Shown here piece by piece: positions 26,354 through 36,038 of a DNA stretch of 64,000 nt (positions are counted from its first letter, which is position 1; the number at the start of each line of letters is the position of its first letter). Source of the DNA: Microvirga calopogonii (GTDB lineage: Bacteria; Pseudomonadota; Alphaproteobacteria; Rhizobiales; Beijerinckiaceae). The notes under the pieces are model-generated. The model made no database searches. It saw nothing but the letters and a program-made list of their open reading frames with translations, and was not told where the DNA came from. The stretch lies in NCBI RefSeq assembly GCF_003347665.1, contig NZ_QDGA01000016.1:1-64000 (forward strand), given 5' to 3'. The position numbers were made by a program, and so were the translations under genes.

Positions 26354-26381
26354 TTGCTCAGGGCCGGGACTGACCAATAAT
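26354..26381 (+). promoter_or_regulatory. Possible sigma-70 promoter of the peptidase gene
   Basis: TTGCTC (26354-26359), 16-base spacer and AATAAT (26376-26381), giving a leader of about 50 bases before ATG 26438. Only moderate match to consensus. Confidence 0.3.
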
Positions 26382-26437
26382 CCCTTCAACCGATTCTCGT
26401 CCGCCCGATACCATCAACCTGAACGGAACTCGCAACC

Positions 26438-28471
26438 ATGGCCGAACGGATGCAGGAGCGCCACGATCCCTATCTCTGGCTGGAGGATGTGGAAGGCGAG
26501 GAGGCGCTCGCCTGGGTACGTGCCCATAACGAGGTCACGAAGGCGGCTTTGTGTGACGCCGCTTTCGACGCCGACAAACGGGCGCTCTACGAGATCTCGA
26601 CACGGCCGGACAACATCCCCTTCATCACCAGAAGACGTGGCGAACTCTACAATTTCTGGCAGGATGCCGGGCATGTGCGCGGCCTGTGGCGGCGAACCTC
26701 GATGGATGACTATCGCAAGGCGGAGCCGTTCTGGGAGACGGTTCTCGACATCGATGCATTGGCACGCGCCGAGGGAGAGGACTGGGTCTGGAAGGGATGC
26801 GGCACGCTCCAGCCCGAGCAGCGCTACGGCTTGGTCAGCCTTTCCCGGGGCGGGGCCGATGCCGTCGAGCTGCGCGAGTTCGATCTCGTCGAGAAGCGTT
26901 TCGTGGAGGATGGCTTCGCCCTTCCAGAAGCCAAGGGCGGTGCCACATGGTTCGACAAGGACCAGCTGCTGGTTTCCACGACGCTCGGCGAGAATGCGGC
27001 GACCGCTTCCGGCTATCCGCGCACCGTCCGGATTTGGCAGCGTGGTTCGGATTTCCAACAGGCGCCGGTGCTCTTCCAGGGCGAGTTCAACGATATCTAC
27101 ATCTCGGCTTCCGTCGATCTGGAGCCGGGCTTCGAGCGAATCTTCTACCGGCGGCAGATCACGTTCGAGGAGGGGATAAGCTACCTCGCGCAGGAGCAGG
27201 GGGACCCCCTGCTCATCGATCTGCCCCTCGATGCCCGCTTCGATGTGGAGAAGGACTGGCTGGTCGTGAAGCTGAAGAGCGATTGGGCTCTTCCGGAGCG
27301 CACCTATCCGGCCGATGCGCTCCTGGTGATCAGCTTCTCCCGGTTTATGGCAGGGGACCGCAACTTCGAGATGCTGTTCGATCCTGGTCCCAGGCGCGTG
27401 CTCTCAGGCTTCTGGTGGACCAAGTCCCGGCTTGTTCTGACCGTACTGGACAACCTCGCGAGCCAGATCTGGCTCGGCACCCCGGGTACACCCTGGCAGC
27501 TGGAACGCCTGCAGGGGCTTCCCGATACCGCAGCTGTGCATGCCATGTCGCTCGATGCCGGGCAGCTCGAACGGACAGATGAATTTCTGCTCTCGATCTC
27601 GAGCTTCATCGAGCCTACGAAACTGGCGCTCGTCACCGAGGACAAGCGGATCGAAGTGCTCAAGGAGGCGCCTGCCGCCTTCGACGCTTCAGGCATGGAG
27701 GTCACGCGGCACGAAGCCGTTTCGGTCGACGGGGAGCGCGTTCCCTACTACCAGATCGGCTCAAAGGATCAGCAAGGCCCGCGCCCGACTGTGCTTTACG
27801 GCTATGGCGGTTTTTCAGTTTCCATGACGCCGGGCTATCTCGGCGGTATCGGAAAGACTTGGCTGGAACGCGGCAATGTCTGGGTTGTCGCCAATATCCG
27901 CGGTGGCGGCGAATTCGGGGCCGCGTGGCACAAGGCGGGCATGCGGGAAGGCAAGCGCCTGTCCCATGACGACTTTGCGGCCATCGCCCGGGAGCTGGTG
28001 AGGCGCGGCGTCACGACGGAACAGCAGTTGGCGGCTTATGGGGGTTCGAACGGCGGGCTGCTCGTCGGCAATATGCTCACGCGCTATCCGGAACTTTTCG
28101 GCGCCATCTGGTGCACGGTGCCGCTCCTCGACATGCGTCGCTATACGCGGCTGCTGGCGGGGCCCAGCTGGGTGGCGGAATACGGCGATCCGGAACGGCC
28201 GGAGGATTGGGCCTACATGGCGGGCTTTTCTGCGTACCAGAATCTCGAAGAGGGGCGTTCCTATCCTCCGGTCCTGCTCGTCACATCGAGACGGGATGAC
28301 CGTGTCCATCCGGGCCATGCCCGCAAGATGGCGGCCAAGCTCGAAGCCATGAAGCAGACGGTCTTCTTCTACGAGCCTGATGATGGCGGGCACGGTGCGG
28401 CGAACAAGGAGCAGGCGGCTTTCCTCTCGGCTCTCGGGCTTTCCTTCCTCAGGAAAACTCTCGGCACCTGA
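26438..28471 (+). CDS. Prolyl oligopeptidase family serine peptidase (S9A)
   Basis: 677 residues without a signal peptide. An N-terminal beta-propeller region (about 70-400) covers an alpha/beta-hydrolase domain. The nucleophile is Ser537 in YGGSNGGLL. Asp620/621 (SRRDDRVHP) and His652 (DGGHGAANK) complete the triad. The N-terminus HDPYLWLEDVEGEEALAWVRAHN is the classic S9A opening. Such enzymes cleave short peptides or act as acyl-aminoacyl or ester hydrolases in the cytoplasm. The segment IRGGGEFGAAWHKAGMREGK fits the family. Substrate unknown; single-gene unit. Confidence 0.93.
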   Translation: MAERMQERHDPYLWLEDVEGEEALAWVRAHNEVTKAALCDAAFDADKRALYEISTRPDNIPFITRRRGELYNFWQDAGHVRGLWRRTSMDDYRKAEPFWETVLDIDALARAEGEDWVWKGCGTLQPEQRYGLVSLSRGGADAVELREFDLVEKRFVEDGFALPEAKGGATWFDKDQLLVSTTLGENAATASGYPRTVRIWQRGSDFQQAPVLFQGEFNDIYISASVDLEPGFERIFYRRQITFEEGISYLAQEQGDPLLIDLPLDARFDVEKDWLVVKLKSDWALPERTYPADALLVISFSRFMAGDRNFEMLFDPGPRRVLSGFWWTKSRLVLTVLDNLASQIWLGTPGTPWQLERLQGLPDTAAVHAMSLDAGQLERTDEFLLSISSFIEPTKLALVTEDKRIEVLKEAPAAFDASGMEVTRHEAVSVDGERVPYYQIGSKDQQGPRPTVLYGYGGFSVSMTPGYLGGIGKTWLERGNVWVVANIRGGGEFGAAWHKAGMREGKRLSHDDFAAIARELVRRGVTTEQQLAAYGGSNGGLLVGNMLTRYPELFGAIWCTVPLLDMRRYTRLLAGPSWVAEYGDPERPEDWAYMAGFSAYQNLEEGRSYPPVLLVTSRRDDRVHPGHARKMAAKLEAMKQTVFFYEPDDGGHGAANKEQAAFLSALGLSFLRKTLGT

Positions 28472-28778
28472 GGCCTTCTCCTACTCCCCAGGGGATAACC
28501 TGTTGCAGGTGACGAGCGCGTGTGGTCATCGATCTCTTGATATTGCACTCTGCCATGGCCAAATGAGGGGGAAGGAAAGTGCCAGCGGATCAAGGCTTTA
28601 AGGCAGATCCTTCCTGTTTCGACCCAAACCTGGCCGGGTCGACCTATATCCCTGAGAGCGATCCCCGAAAACATGTCAGCCTTCCGCGAGTTGAATCCTG
28701 GCTCGTGCCAACACGGCAGGCGCATCTATGAACGAGGCTGGAGCAGCGGCGAACGCGCTTCGCCAAACGGAACCGTGA
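28472..28778. other. Intergenic region, no gene seen
   Basis: 307 bases between the peptidase and the helicase. No hairpin with T tract and no credible short gene. The helicase promoter must lie here but no clear hexamers stand out. Confidence 0.4.
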
Positions 28779-31208
28779 ATGTCCAAGAAGTCAAAGAACC
28801 TTGTCAGCCTCAACCATCTGCCGGGCATCCTCCTGGCCAGCGAGGCGGAGTGCGAGCGCTGGATCGAAGCAGGGCTCATTCCGGTGGCCGAGCGACGGAC
28901 GTTCCAGAAACGTGGGCGTACCTTCGAGGCCCCGATGTTCGATCCGGACGTGGTCGCGAAGCTCGCCGGAGAGGTGCCGGCATGGCGGGAGCAGGGCGGC
29001 GAGATGCAGAAGAGCGCCTCTCATCCATCCCGACGGGGTGGCGAGCAGCAGCCTCTGGACGATGCCGCTCACCGGCGTCGCCAGAGCATTCTTGCGCCCG
29101 TTCGACGAAACACGGGCCTCTACATCGCCGAGGACATCCGCCGCGTCGAAAAAGGTCCGTGGAAGCCGGAGCGGGTTTTCGCGGGCTATCGGGCCGTGTT
29201 CAGCAAGCCGATGCAGATCCTGCCGGACAGCGCTCCCATCGACATCGTCATCGAGTACGCCCTCGCCGAGCCTCTCGAAGTGGCCGCGGTGGTGCTCGCA
29301 CCGGCGCGCGTCGAGCGCACCGAACTCGCAACGGCGTCGGATGCTCTCGAAGCCAGGGTCGTCGAGCTGCGGAATGCGGTCTTCGAGGCCTGCGAGCAGG
29401 AACTGACGAGCTGGCGTGACGAGCTCGAGACCTATCTCGACGCCTTCGAAGACGCAAACGAGCGTCAGGCCATCCTCGGCGGCATTCAGGCCGCCATCGA
29501 GAAGCTCGACCGCATTCAGGCGTCGGACAAGGGCGGACCGGCTGGAGCAGGGCGCAAACTGCGCCAGAAGCTCGACGACTACCGCTCCAAAGCGGCTGCC
29601 AGAAGGCTCCGGCATCTGCGTGAAGCGCAAATTCGCGAAGCCTCAGGTTATGAGCGCTACGCGGCCATCTTTCCCGTCGCCCGCTCCCTCAATCGCCGGT
29701 TCCTTTTCCTCGCCGGTCCGACCAACTCCGGCAAGACCCACGAGGCCCTCAGACTGGCCGGTGAGGCCGAGACCGCCGAGATCCTGTCGCCGCTGCGGCT
29801 TCTCGCGCTCGAACACTATGAACGCCTGAGCGGGGAAGGCTTCGCGGCCGGCATGGTCACGGGCGAGGAGCGGGTGCTGCCGGAGGGCACGACCCATATC
29901 GCCCGCACGATCGAGACGCTGGACCTGCACCGTGTCGTCGATGTCTGCGTGATCGACGAAGTGCAGATGCTGGGCGACCCGAGCCGCGGCTGGGCCTGGA
30001 CGCAGGCGATGATCGGAGCGCCGGCGAAGCTCGTGGTGCTGACCGGCGCGCCGGAGGCAATCCCCCTCGTCGAGCACCTGCTCGCCATGACCGGTGAGCC
30101 GCTGGAGGTGAAGATCCTCAAGCGCAAGGGCAAGCTTCGGTTGGAAGGTGTCCCGGCCAACCTCAACAAGCTCACCCGCGGCGATGCCGTCGTGGCCTTC
30201 ACCCGCCGCGCGGTGCACGACCTGCGCACGCGCCTCGTTGCGTCGGGTCGCACGGTCGCAACCGTATACGGGGCTCTCGGGCCCGAAGTCCGCCGGGCGG
30301 AGGCCGCGCGTTTCCGCAACGGTGAGGCGGAGATTCTCGTGGCGACCGACGCCATCGGCATGGGATTGAATATCGGTCCGCTCAGGAGGGTGGTCTTTTC
30401 GACCCTGCGCAAGTTCGACGGCGTGCGCGAGCGTCAGCTCACGGCCATGGAAATCAAACAGATCGCCGGCCGGGCAGGGCGGTTCGGCCACCATGACGAA
30501 GGTATGGTAACGGCGCTTCCGGAGGCAGGCGCCTACGCGCAGGTCGAAACCATCGTGCGCAATGCCTTGAATGGCGACGCCGCGAAGCTGCGGGGAAAGG
30601 CCTATGTCCGTCCGAACCAGGAGACGGTGCTGTCAGCGAGCGAGGTGCTGCAGACGGACCGCCTCGGCCGCGTGCTTCGCCATCTCTACGACACGCTTGT
30701 CGCCGGCCATCCGGATCTGCGCATGGCCGATATGGACGAGATGATCGAGCTGGCGACGCTCCTCGATACGGTGGACATGCCGATCCTCGACCGATTGTCC
30801 TACGCGATGGCGCCGGTCGATGGACGCGAGCAGCTGGCGGTCGAACTGCTCCTCGACTGGGCGCGGCAGCACGCTCGCGACGGGCGGGTCGACGCTCCGG
30901 ATTTCGGCGTGAACGCGGACCTTCTGAAGCTCGAGGCCCGGGTGAAGATCGCGACCAGCTGGCTTTGGCTGGCCCAGCGCTATCCGGACGTCTTCGAGGA
31001 TGTGGAGGCAGTGGTCGATCTACGTGCAAGCCTCAATGCAAAGATCGAAGAGAAGCTTGTCGCGACGTCCGTATCGCATCGCCGTAAGCCGGACGAAAAG
31101 GTCCGACGTGACAGGGGCAAGAAACCGCATAAGCAGAAGAAAAACCGACGCGGCTGGGCCGAAGCCGATGCCGGTGAGGCCGAGCCCCAGCGCGCGAGAT
31201 GGCAGTAG
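28779..31208 (+). CDS. SUV3-type DEAD/DEAH-box helicase
   Basis: 809-residue superfamily 2 ATPase, related to the mitochondrial RNA helicase SUV3. Walker A is AGPTNSGKTHEALRL, motif II is VIDEVQMLGD, and motif VI is QIAGRAGRFG. The GTNSGKT-type P-loop and DEVQ box distinguish the SUV3 branch from other DEAD proteins. An N-terminal domain of about 300 residues precedes the motor and may be a DNA/RNA-binding or substrate domain. The C-terminal tail is strongly basic (RRKPDEKVRRDRGKKPHKQKKNRR). In mitochondria SUV3 works with polynucleotide phosphorylase in RNA decay; a similar role here is inference. Confidence 0.9.
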   Translation: MSKKSKNLVSLNHLPGILLASEAECERWIEAGLIPVAERRTFQKRGRTFEAPMFDPDVVAKLAGEVPAWREQGGEMQKSASHPSRRGGEQQPLDDAAHRRRQSILAPVRRNTGLYIAEDIRRVEKGPWKPERVFAGYRAVFSKPMQILPDSAPIDIVIEYALAEPLEVAAVVLAPARVERTELATASDALEARVVELRNAVFEACEQELTSWRDELETYLDAFEDANERQAILGGIQAAIEKLDRIQASDKGGPAGAGRKLRQKLDDYRSKAAARRLRHLREAQIREASGYERYAAIFPVARSLNRRFLFLAGPTNSGKTHEALRLAGEAETAEILSPLRLLALEHYERLSGEGFAAGMVTGEERVLPEGTTHIARTIETLDLHRVVDVCVIDEVQMLGDPSRGWAWTQAMIGAPAKLVVLTGAPEAIPLVEHLLAMTGEPLEVKILKRKGKLRLEGVPANLNKLTRGDAVVAFTRRAVHDLRTRLVASGRTVATVYGALGPEVRRAEAARFRNGEAEILVATDAIGMGLNIGPLRRVVFSTLRKFDGVRERQLTAMEIKQIAGRAGRFGHHDEGMVTALPEAGAYAQVETIVRNALNGDAAKLRGKAYVRPNQETVLSASEVLQTDRLGRVLRHLYDTLVAGHPDLRMADMDEMIELATLLDTVDMPILDRLSYAMAPVDGREQLAVELLLDWARQHARDGRVDAPDFGVNADLLKLEARVKIATSWLWLAQRYPDVFEDVEAVVDLRASLNAKIEEKLVATSVSHRRKPDEKVRRDRGKKPHKQKKNRRGWAEADAGEAEPQRARWQ

Positions 31209-31211
31209 ACC

Positions 31212-32381
31212 TCAGTCTGCAAGCTCCTGCTCCACGAGCGCCACCCAGAAGGCTACGCCGGTCGGAATCGCGTCGTCGTTGAAATCATACGCCGTGTTGT
31301 GATGCAGCGCTCCGTCGACGGCGGGGCCGTTCCCGAGCCAGACATAGGCGCCGGGCGCGGCCTCTCCGAAGAACGCGAAATCGTCTCCGGCCGTCGAAGG
31401 CTCGAAATCGGTTACCACCTTTGTACCGCAGACGGACTGCGCAGCCCTGAGTGCGCGCTCTGTTGCATCCGTGTGATTGACGACCGGTGGAATGCGGCGG
31501 CGGAATTCGTATGAGACCTCGATGCCGAACATCGCCGCGACGCCTCGCGCCAGCCGCTCGATCTCCGCTTCGAGCTGGTCGCGTACCAGTGCGGAATAGG
31601 CCCGTGCGGTTCCGCCGATCTCCACGACATCCGGAATGACGTTGAGCGCCCGCGGATCGCCGGCCTGGATGGAGCAGGCGCTCACCACGGCAGGCTGCAA
31701 CGGATTGATCACCCGTCCGACGATGGTCTGGAGCGCGGAGAGGAAGTGCCCGCTCGCGGTGATCGGGTCCTTGCCGAGATGGGGCTTGGCTCCGTGGGTA
31801 CCGACGCCCCTGAACGTCACGAACCACGTATCGGACGAGGCCAGCTGGGGCCCGGCCGTCACCGCCATCTCATCGACCGACAGGCCCGGCATGTTGTGCA
31901 GGCCGTAGACTGCATCACAAGGAAAGAGATCGAAAAGCCCGTCCTCGACCATCTTCTTCGCCCCGCCGCGCCCTTCCTCCGCCGGCTGGAAGATGAAATG
32001 CACTGTGCCTGAGAAGTTGCGGGTGCGTGCCAGGTGACGGGCCGCTCCGAGCAGCAGGGTTGTGTGCCCGTCATGACCGCACGCATGCATCTTCCCGGCG
32101 AATTTCGACTTGTAGGGACGTTCAGCCTGTTCCGGCATGGCGAGCGCGTCCATGTCGGCGCGAAGGCCGATGGCACGCGTGCCGTTTCCCACTCGAAGAG
32201 TGCCGACGACGCCTGTCTTCCCCAATCCCCGGTGCACACTCAGGCCAGCCTCTTCCAGAAGCGAAGCGACGATCCCGCTCGTGCGTTCCTCTTCGAAACC
32301 CAGCTCCGGGTGGGCATGCAGGTCTTGGCGGAGGCTGCGCAGGAATGATAGGTCCGCCTGGATGAGGTCCGGAAGGGGCAT
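31212..32381 (-). CDS. M20 family amidohydrolase (hippurate hydrolase-like)
   Basis: Zinc-dependent hydrolase of N-acyl amino acids, 389 residues. ATG 32381 gives the family N-terminus (LRSLRQDLHAHPELGFEEERT). Metal and catalytic motifs: GLRADMDALAM, MHACGHDGHTTLLLGAA, FQPAEEGRGGAKKM, and a dimerisation domain with GVGTHGAKPHLGKDPI. Likely substrates are N-acetyl or N-benzoyl amino acids or the auxin conjugate type; the exact one is unknown. It diverges from the phosphoribosyltransferase gene and ends 4 bases from the helicase stop. Confidence 0.92.
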   Translation of the reverse strand: MPLPDLIQADLSFLRSLRQDLHAHPELGFEEERTSGIVASLLEEAGLSVHRGLGKTGVVGTLRVGNGTRAIGLRADMDALAMPEQAERPYKSKFAGKMHACGHDGHTTLLLGAARHLARTRNFSGTVHFIFQPAEEGRGGAKKMVEDGLFDLFPCDAVYGLHNMPGLSVDEMAVTAGPQLASSDTWFVTFRGVGTHGAKPHLGKDPITASGHFLSALQTIVGRVINPLQPAVVSACSIQAGDPRALNVIPDVVEIGGTARAYSALVRDQLEAEIERLARGVAAMFGIEVSYEFRRRIPPVVNHTDATERALRAAQSVCGTKVVTDFEPSTAGDDFAFFGEAAPGAYVWLGNGPAVDGALHHNTAYDFNDDAIPTGVAFWVALVEQELAD

Positions 32382-32479
32382 CGTGCTGTCATCCTGATCT
32401 GGTCGGTGAGGTGTGTTCGATAGCGCGGCGGCGGCTGGGTCACAATCGTTCAGTGCCGTCAAATTGGAAGATATGAGCC

Positions 32480-33166
32480 ATGGAGCCCCATGATTTCTGG
32501 CAGGAGATCCATCCGCCACACACATTCGAGCGGCTGCCGGATGGGGGGCATTGCGGGTTCTTCCCCGCCGAGTTCGAGGACGGGCGGCAGCTGCGCCTTC
32601 CCATTCGCGAACTGGCCGATGGGGAGCACGCCCTGGCATCGCTCATCATCAACCAGGCCGGTTTTACCGTCGAAGAGGCTCTATGCGCGAGCCTCGCGGA
32701 GAAGGTCCGTGCCTTCGAGCCGGAGGTGGTAATCGGACTGCCCACCCTCGGCCTCACCCTCGCGAGCGGGACGGCGAAGAAGTTGGGGCACGGTCGATAC
32801 GTGCCGTTCGGGACATCACGCAAGTTCTGGTACCGGGAGGAACTCTCCATGCCGATGAGCTCCATTACCAGTCCCGAGCAGATGAAGCGGCTCTATCTCG
32901 ATCCCCGCATGCTGCCGCTGATCGAGAACCGGCGGGTGCTGCTCGTGGACGACGTGATCAGCAGCGGACGCTCCATCGGGGCCGCCCTGAAGCTGCTGGA
33001 GGCCTGCGGGATCAGCCCGGTCGCCATTGGGGCCGCGATGCTGCAGACGGACGCTTGGCAGGAACCGGTTTCAGCCATCTATTCCCATTCTTTGGACCGG
33101 GTGGTGGGTGTGCTTCGAACTCCCCGTCTGAAGCGGTCGCCGACAGGTGGATGGATTCCCGAATAG
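32480..33166 (+). CDS. Phosphoribosyltransferase family protein
   Basis: 228 residues with a type I PRTase core. The PRPP-binding loop is RVLLVDDVISSGRS (about 152-165), with two acidic residues and the T/S-G-R end. Upstream, VVIGLPTLGLTLASGTAKKLG provides the hood-side binding loop and SRKFWYREELSMPMSSIT the flexible loop. The N-terminus (FERLPDGGHCGFFPAEF) is unlike adenine or hypoxanthine PRTases. It probably salvages a purine or related base using PRPP, in keeping with the neighbouring nucleoside hydrolase and adenine deaminase. It is the first gene of a rightward block. Confidence 0.8.
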   Translation: MEPHDFWQEIHPPHTFERLPDGGHCGFFPAEFEDGRQLRLPIRELADGEHALASLIINQAGFTVEEALCASLAEKVRAFEPEVVIGLPTLGLTLASGTAKKLGHGRYVPFGTSRKFWYREELSMPMSSITSPEQMKRLYLDPRMLPLIENRRVLLVDDVISSGRSIGAALKLLEACGISPVAIGAAMLQTDAWQEPVSAIYSHSLDRVVGVLRTPRLKRSPTGGWIPE

Positions 33167-33295
33167 CCGCCTTCTTTTGCAGATTTTTTGAGCAGAAAGG
33201 CGATAAGGTGGGCAGACACCTTGGCCGGAAGGGCTTTCCCGCGCCCGCGGTTGTGTTATTGCCTGTGCCGATAGGGCAGTTTTCGCCCCTGTAAA

Positions 33296-33315
33296 GGATA
33301 TCGGCATCCGTATCC
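33296..33315. promoter_or_regulatory. Candidate operator or hairpin before the ABC importer operon
   Basis: GGATA-TCGGCATCCG-TATCC, an interrupted palindrome 36 bases before the ATG of the binding-protein gene. It could be a repressor site or a small 5' leader hairpin. No regulator gene is close. Confidence 0.3.
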
Positions 33316-33350
33316 TTGGCTTTGAAACAATGAAACCAGGAGAATCTGAG

Positions 33351-34391
33351 ATGGTTGGGCGTTGGCGCAAAGCGATGACGAGCATGGCGTTGGCTCTGGC
33401 GGCCTTGTCCGCGTCCCCAGCCATGGCGCAGAACAAGACCCTCACGATCTCCTGGTGGGGCTTCAACGGCGACAAACTTGAAGAGATCATTCTTAAGCCG
33501 TTCCGCGCCCAATGCGGCTGCGATCTCGTCTTCGAGACCGGCAACAATGCCGACCGCCTGAACAAGATCAAGATTCGCGGCGGCGGCGGTGTCGATGTCG
33601 TCTACCTTACCGACAGCTACTCGCAGCTTGGCATCCAGGAGGGCCTGTTCCAGCCGGTCGATCGCGCGAAGGTCCCCAACATCAACGGCATCTACGACCT
33701 TGCCAAGGAGCCGCAGGGCAAGTTCGGCCCGGCTTACACTATCGGCCGCGTCGGAATCATCTATGACAGCGCGAAGGTGTCGGCGCCGATTACCTCCTGG
33801 AACGATCTGTGGCGGGATGATCTCAAGCGTCGCGTCTCTCTGCCCGGCATCACCACGACCGCAGGCCCGATGACTGTTCTAGTCGCGGCGAACAAGGCCG
33901 GTGTCGATCCGTACAAGGACGAGAGCGCAGCCTTCAAGGCGCTCGAGCAGCTGAAGCCCAATGTGGTGAAGAACTACAATACCGGTTCGGAGCTCGTGAA
34001 CCTTTTCTCGACCGGCGAGGTCTCCGTCGCCATGGCGCAGGACTTCACCCTCGCTCAGATCCAGGCGGCGGTGCCGACCGTACGCTGGGCGGAGTTGAAG
34101 GAGGGTGATTATGCCACCCTCAACACGGTGAACATCGCCAAGGGCGCGGCGAACCCCGATCTGGCGCACCAGTTCATCAACTTCATCCTCGATCCCAAGA
34201 TCCAGCAGACCCTGGCCGAGCGGGGCGTGGACGCGCCGGTTGCCACCGCCGTGCAGCTGACACCCGAGCAGGCCTCCCGCTGGACCTATGGCCAGAAGAT
34301 GATCTCCTCGCTCAAGCGTCTCGATTACGAAAAGCTGAATGCGGCCAAGAACGATTGGCTCGATGCCTGGAGCGAGGTTTTCGGGAAGTAA
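33351..34391 (+). CDS. ABC importer periplasmic binding protein (PotD/PBP type 2)
   Basis: 346 residues from ATG 33351, which has AGGAGA nine bases upstream. The signal peptide (MALALAALSASPAMA, cleavage before QNKTL) is followed by a type 2 periplasmic binding fold of the polyamine/iron branch: LTISWWGFNGDKLEEIILKPF, RIGGGGVDVVYLTDSY-like core and GRVGIIYDSAKVSAPITSWNDLW. It binds a small cationic or aromatic solute and delivers it to the two permeases next door. Context (purine enzymes) suggests a purine or nucleoside rather than spermidine; this is inference. Confidence 0.9.
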   Translation: MVGRWRKAMTSMALALAALSASPAMAQNKTLTISWWGFNGDKLEEIILKPFRAQCGCDLVFETGNNADRLNKIKIRGGGGVDVVYLTDSYSQLGIQEGLFQPVDRAKVPNINGIYDLAKEPQGKFGPAYTIGRVGIIYDSAKVSAPITSWNDLWRDDLKRRVSLPGITTTAGPMTVLVAANKAGVDPYKDESAAFKALEQLKPNVVKNYNTGSELVNLFSTGEVSVAMAQDFTLAQIQAAVPTVRWAELKEGDYATLNTVNIAKGAANPDLAHQFINFILDPKIQQTLAERGVDAPVATAVQLTPEQASRWTYGQKMISSLKRLDYEKLNAAKNDWLDAWSEVFGK

Positions 34392-34401
34392 TCCTGCCAT
34401 C

Positions 34402-35250
34402 ATGACATCAAGACATTTCTGGCGCCCGAGCGGCGCACCCGGGTGGGCGCTGACCGCGCCCGCCACGCTCGCCGTGATCGGGTTCCTGATCGTGCCGATC
34501 GGCGCCGTGATCGCAGGAACCTTCATGGATCCGCGTGGGGTCTTCGCCCCCTACATCTCCTATTTCAATAGCGGCTTCCGCACGACGGTCCTTTTCCGGA
34601 CGCTCCAGATTTCGGCGCTGACGACGATCATCTCCCTGATCTTCGGCTTCATGACGGCCTATGTGGTCTCGCGGGCGCCGGGCAAGGTGAAGAGCCTGCT
34701 CATCGTCGCGGCGGTCTTTCCGCTCCTCACGGGCGTCGTGGTCCGCGCCTTCGCGTGGCTCATTATTCTGGGCCGCAACGGCATCCTGAACCAAGCCCTT
34801 CTGGCGCTCGGCATCGTCAACGAGCCGCTTGAGATGCTCTATACGCAGGGCGCCGTCATTGTCGGCATGGTCTATCTCTTCGTGCCGCTCATGGTTCTGT
34901 CCCTGGTGGGCGTCCTGGAGAACATCTCCAAGGACGTGCTGCAGGCCTCCTCGTCCCTCGGCGCTTCGCCCGTGGCGACCTTCTGGCAGGTTCTGCTGCC
35001 ACTCGCGGTGCCGGGCCTCATCGTCGGTGCCGTGCTGGTCTTCACCGGCAGCTTCACGGCCTACGCCACCCCGCAGCTTCTGGGCGGAGAACGCCAGACC
35101 GTCCTTGCGACGCTGCTGCAGCAGCGCGCCATGGTGTCCTTCGACTGGGTCGGTGCCTCGACCATCGCGGCAATCATGACGGTGATCACCATCACCATCG
35201 TTCTCGCCATGAGCCACATCGCCCGCCGCATCAACCCCATGGCTACGTGA
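34402..35250 (+). CDS. ABC importer permease 1 (PotB type)
   Basis: 282 residues with about six membrane segments and the BPD_transp_1 fold. The EAA loop, which contacts the ATPase, is LQASSSLGASPVATFWQVLLPLAVPGLIVG. N-terminal GWALTAPATLAVIGFLIVPIGAVIAG is the first helix. Starts 11 bases after the binding-protein stop and overlaps the next permease start (GTGATG), showing an operon. Confidence 0.93.
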   Translation: MTSRHFWRPSGAPGWALTAPATLAVIGFLIVPIGAVIAGTFMDPRGVFAPYISYFNSGFRTTVLFRTLQISALTTIISLIFGFMTAYVVSRAPGKVKSLLIVAAVFPLLTGVVVRAFAWLIILGRNGILNQALLALGIVNEPLEMLYTQGAVIVGMVYLFVPLMVLSLVGVLENISKDVLQASSSLGASPVATFWQVLLPLAVPGLIVGAVLVFTGSFTAYATPQLLGGERQTVLATLLQQRAMVSFDWVGASTIAAIMTVITITIVLAMSHIARRINPMAT

Positions 35251-36038
35251 TGTCCGACAGACCTCATCCCATCCTCATCGCCGTGGCGGCACTGGTCTAT
35301 CTGTTCCTGATGGTGCCGCTCGTGATCGTGGTCGGTGCCGCGCTCAGCGACACGACCTATCTGACCTTCCCGCCGCAGGGGCTTTCGCTGCGCTGGTTCT
35401 ACAACATATTCGAGATCAGCGCCTTTCGGCGGACCATCGTCACCAGCCTGCAGATCGCCTTCCTGGGAACGACGATCGCGCTTCTGATCGGCATTCCGGC
35501 CGCCTATGCTCTCAACCGTTTCCGGGTCGAGCTGCCGAAATGGCTCGGCACCTTGTTCGTGCTGCCGATCCTCGTGCCTGAGATCGTATTCGGCTTCGCG
35601 CTGCTGAAGTCGCTGACGGTGGGGGTGGGGGCGCCGATTTTCCTGGCGCTCCTTGTCGGCCATACTCTGATCGTTCTGCCCTATGTGGTGCGGGTGATCA
35701 GCGCCAGTCTCGCGTCCTTCGACTTTTCCATCGAGGAGGCGGCGATCAGCTTGGGCAGTGCGCCGCTGAAGACCTTCTTCACCATCGTTCTGCCGAACGT
35801 CCGGGGAGGGGTGATCGCGGCGTTCATCCTCGCCTTCATCACCTCGCTCAACGACGTATCGGTGTCGCTTTTCCTCACCGGACCGGGCGTCAGCACCCTG
35901 CCGATCCAGATCCTGGCGCATGTGGAGCAGTTCTTCGATCCGACCGTCGCTTCCGTCTCCGTCCTCCTGATGTTCCTCACCGTGGCCGTGATGGCCATCG
36001 TCGAGCGAACCCTCGGCCTCACCTTTCTTGCGAAGTAA
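35250..36038 (+). CDS. ABC importer permease 2 (PotC type)
   Basis: 262 residues, about six membrane segments. EAA loop: IEEAAISLGSAPLKTFFTIVLPNVRGGVIAAF. The N-terminus includes IAVAALVYLFLMVPLVIVVGAALS and the periplasmic TYLTFPPQGLSLRWF typical of the second permease of polyamine-type importers. ATG 35250 uses the last base of the previous stop codon. The partner ATPase gene follows without a gap. Confidence 0.93.
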   Translation: MSDRPHPILIAVAALVYLFLMVPLVIVVGAALSDTTYLTFPPQGLSLRWFYNIFEISAFRRTIVTSLQIAFLGTTIALLIGIPAAYALNRFRVELPKWLGTLFVLPILVPEIVFGFALLKSLTVGVGAPIFLALLVGHTLIVLPYVVRVISASLASFDFSIEEAAISLGSAPLKTFFTIVLPNVRGGVIAAFILAFITSLNDVSVSLFLTGPGVSTLPIQILAHVEQFFDPTVASVSVLLMFLTVAVMAIVERTLGLTFLAK

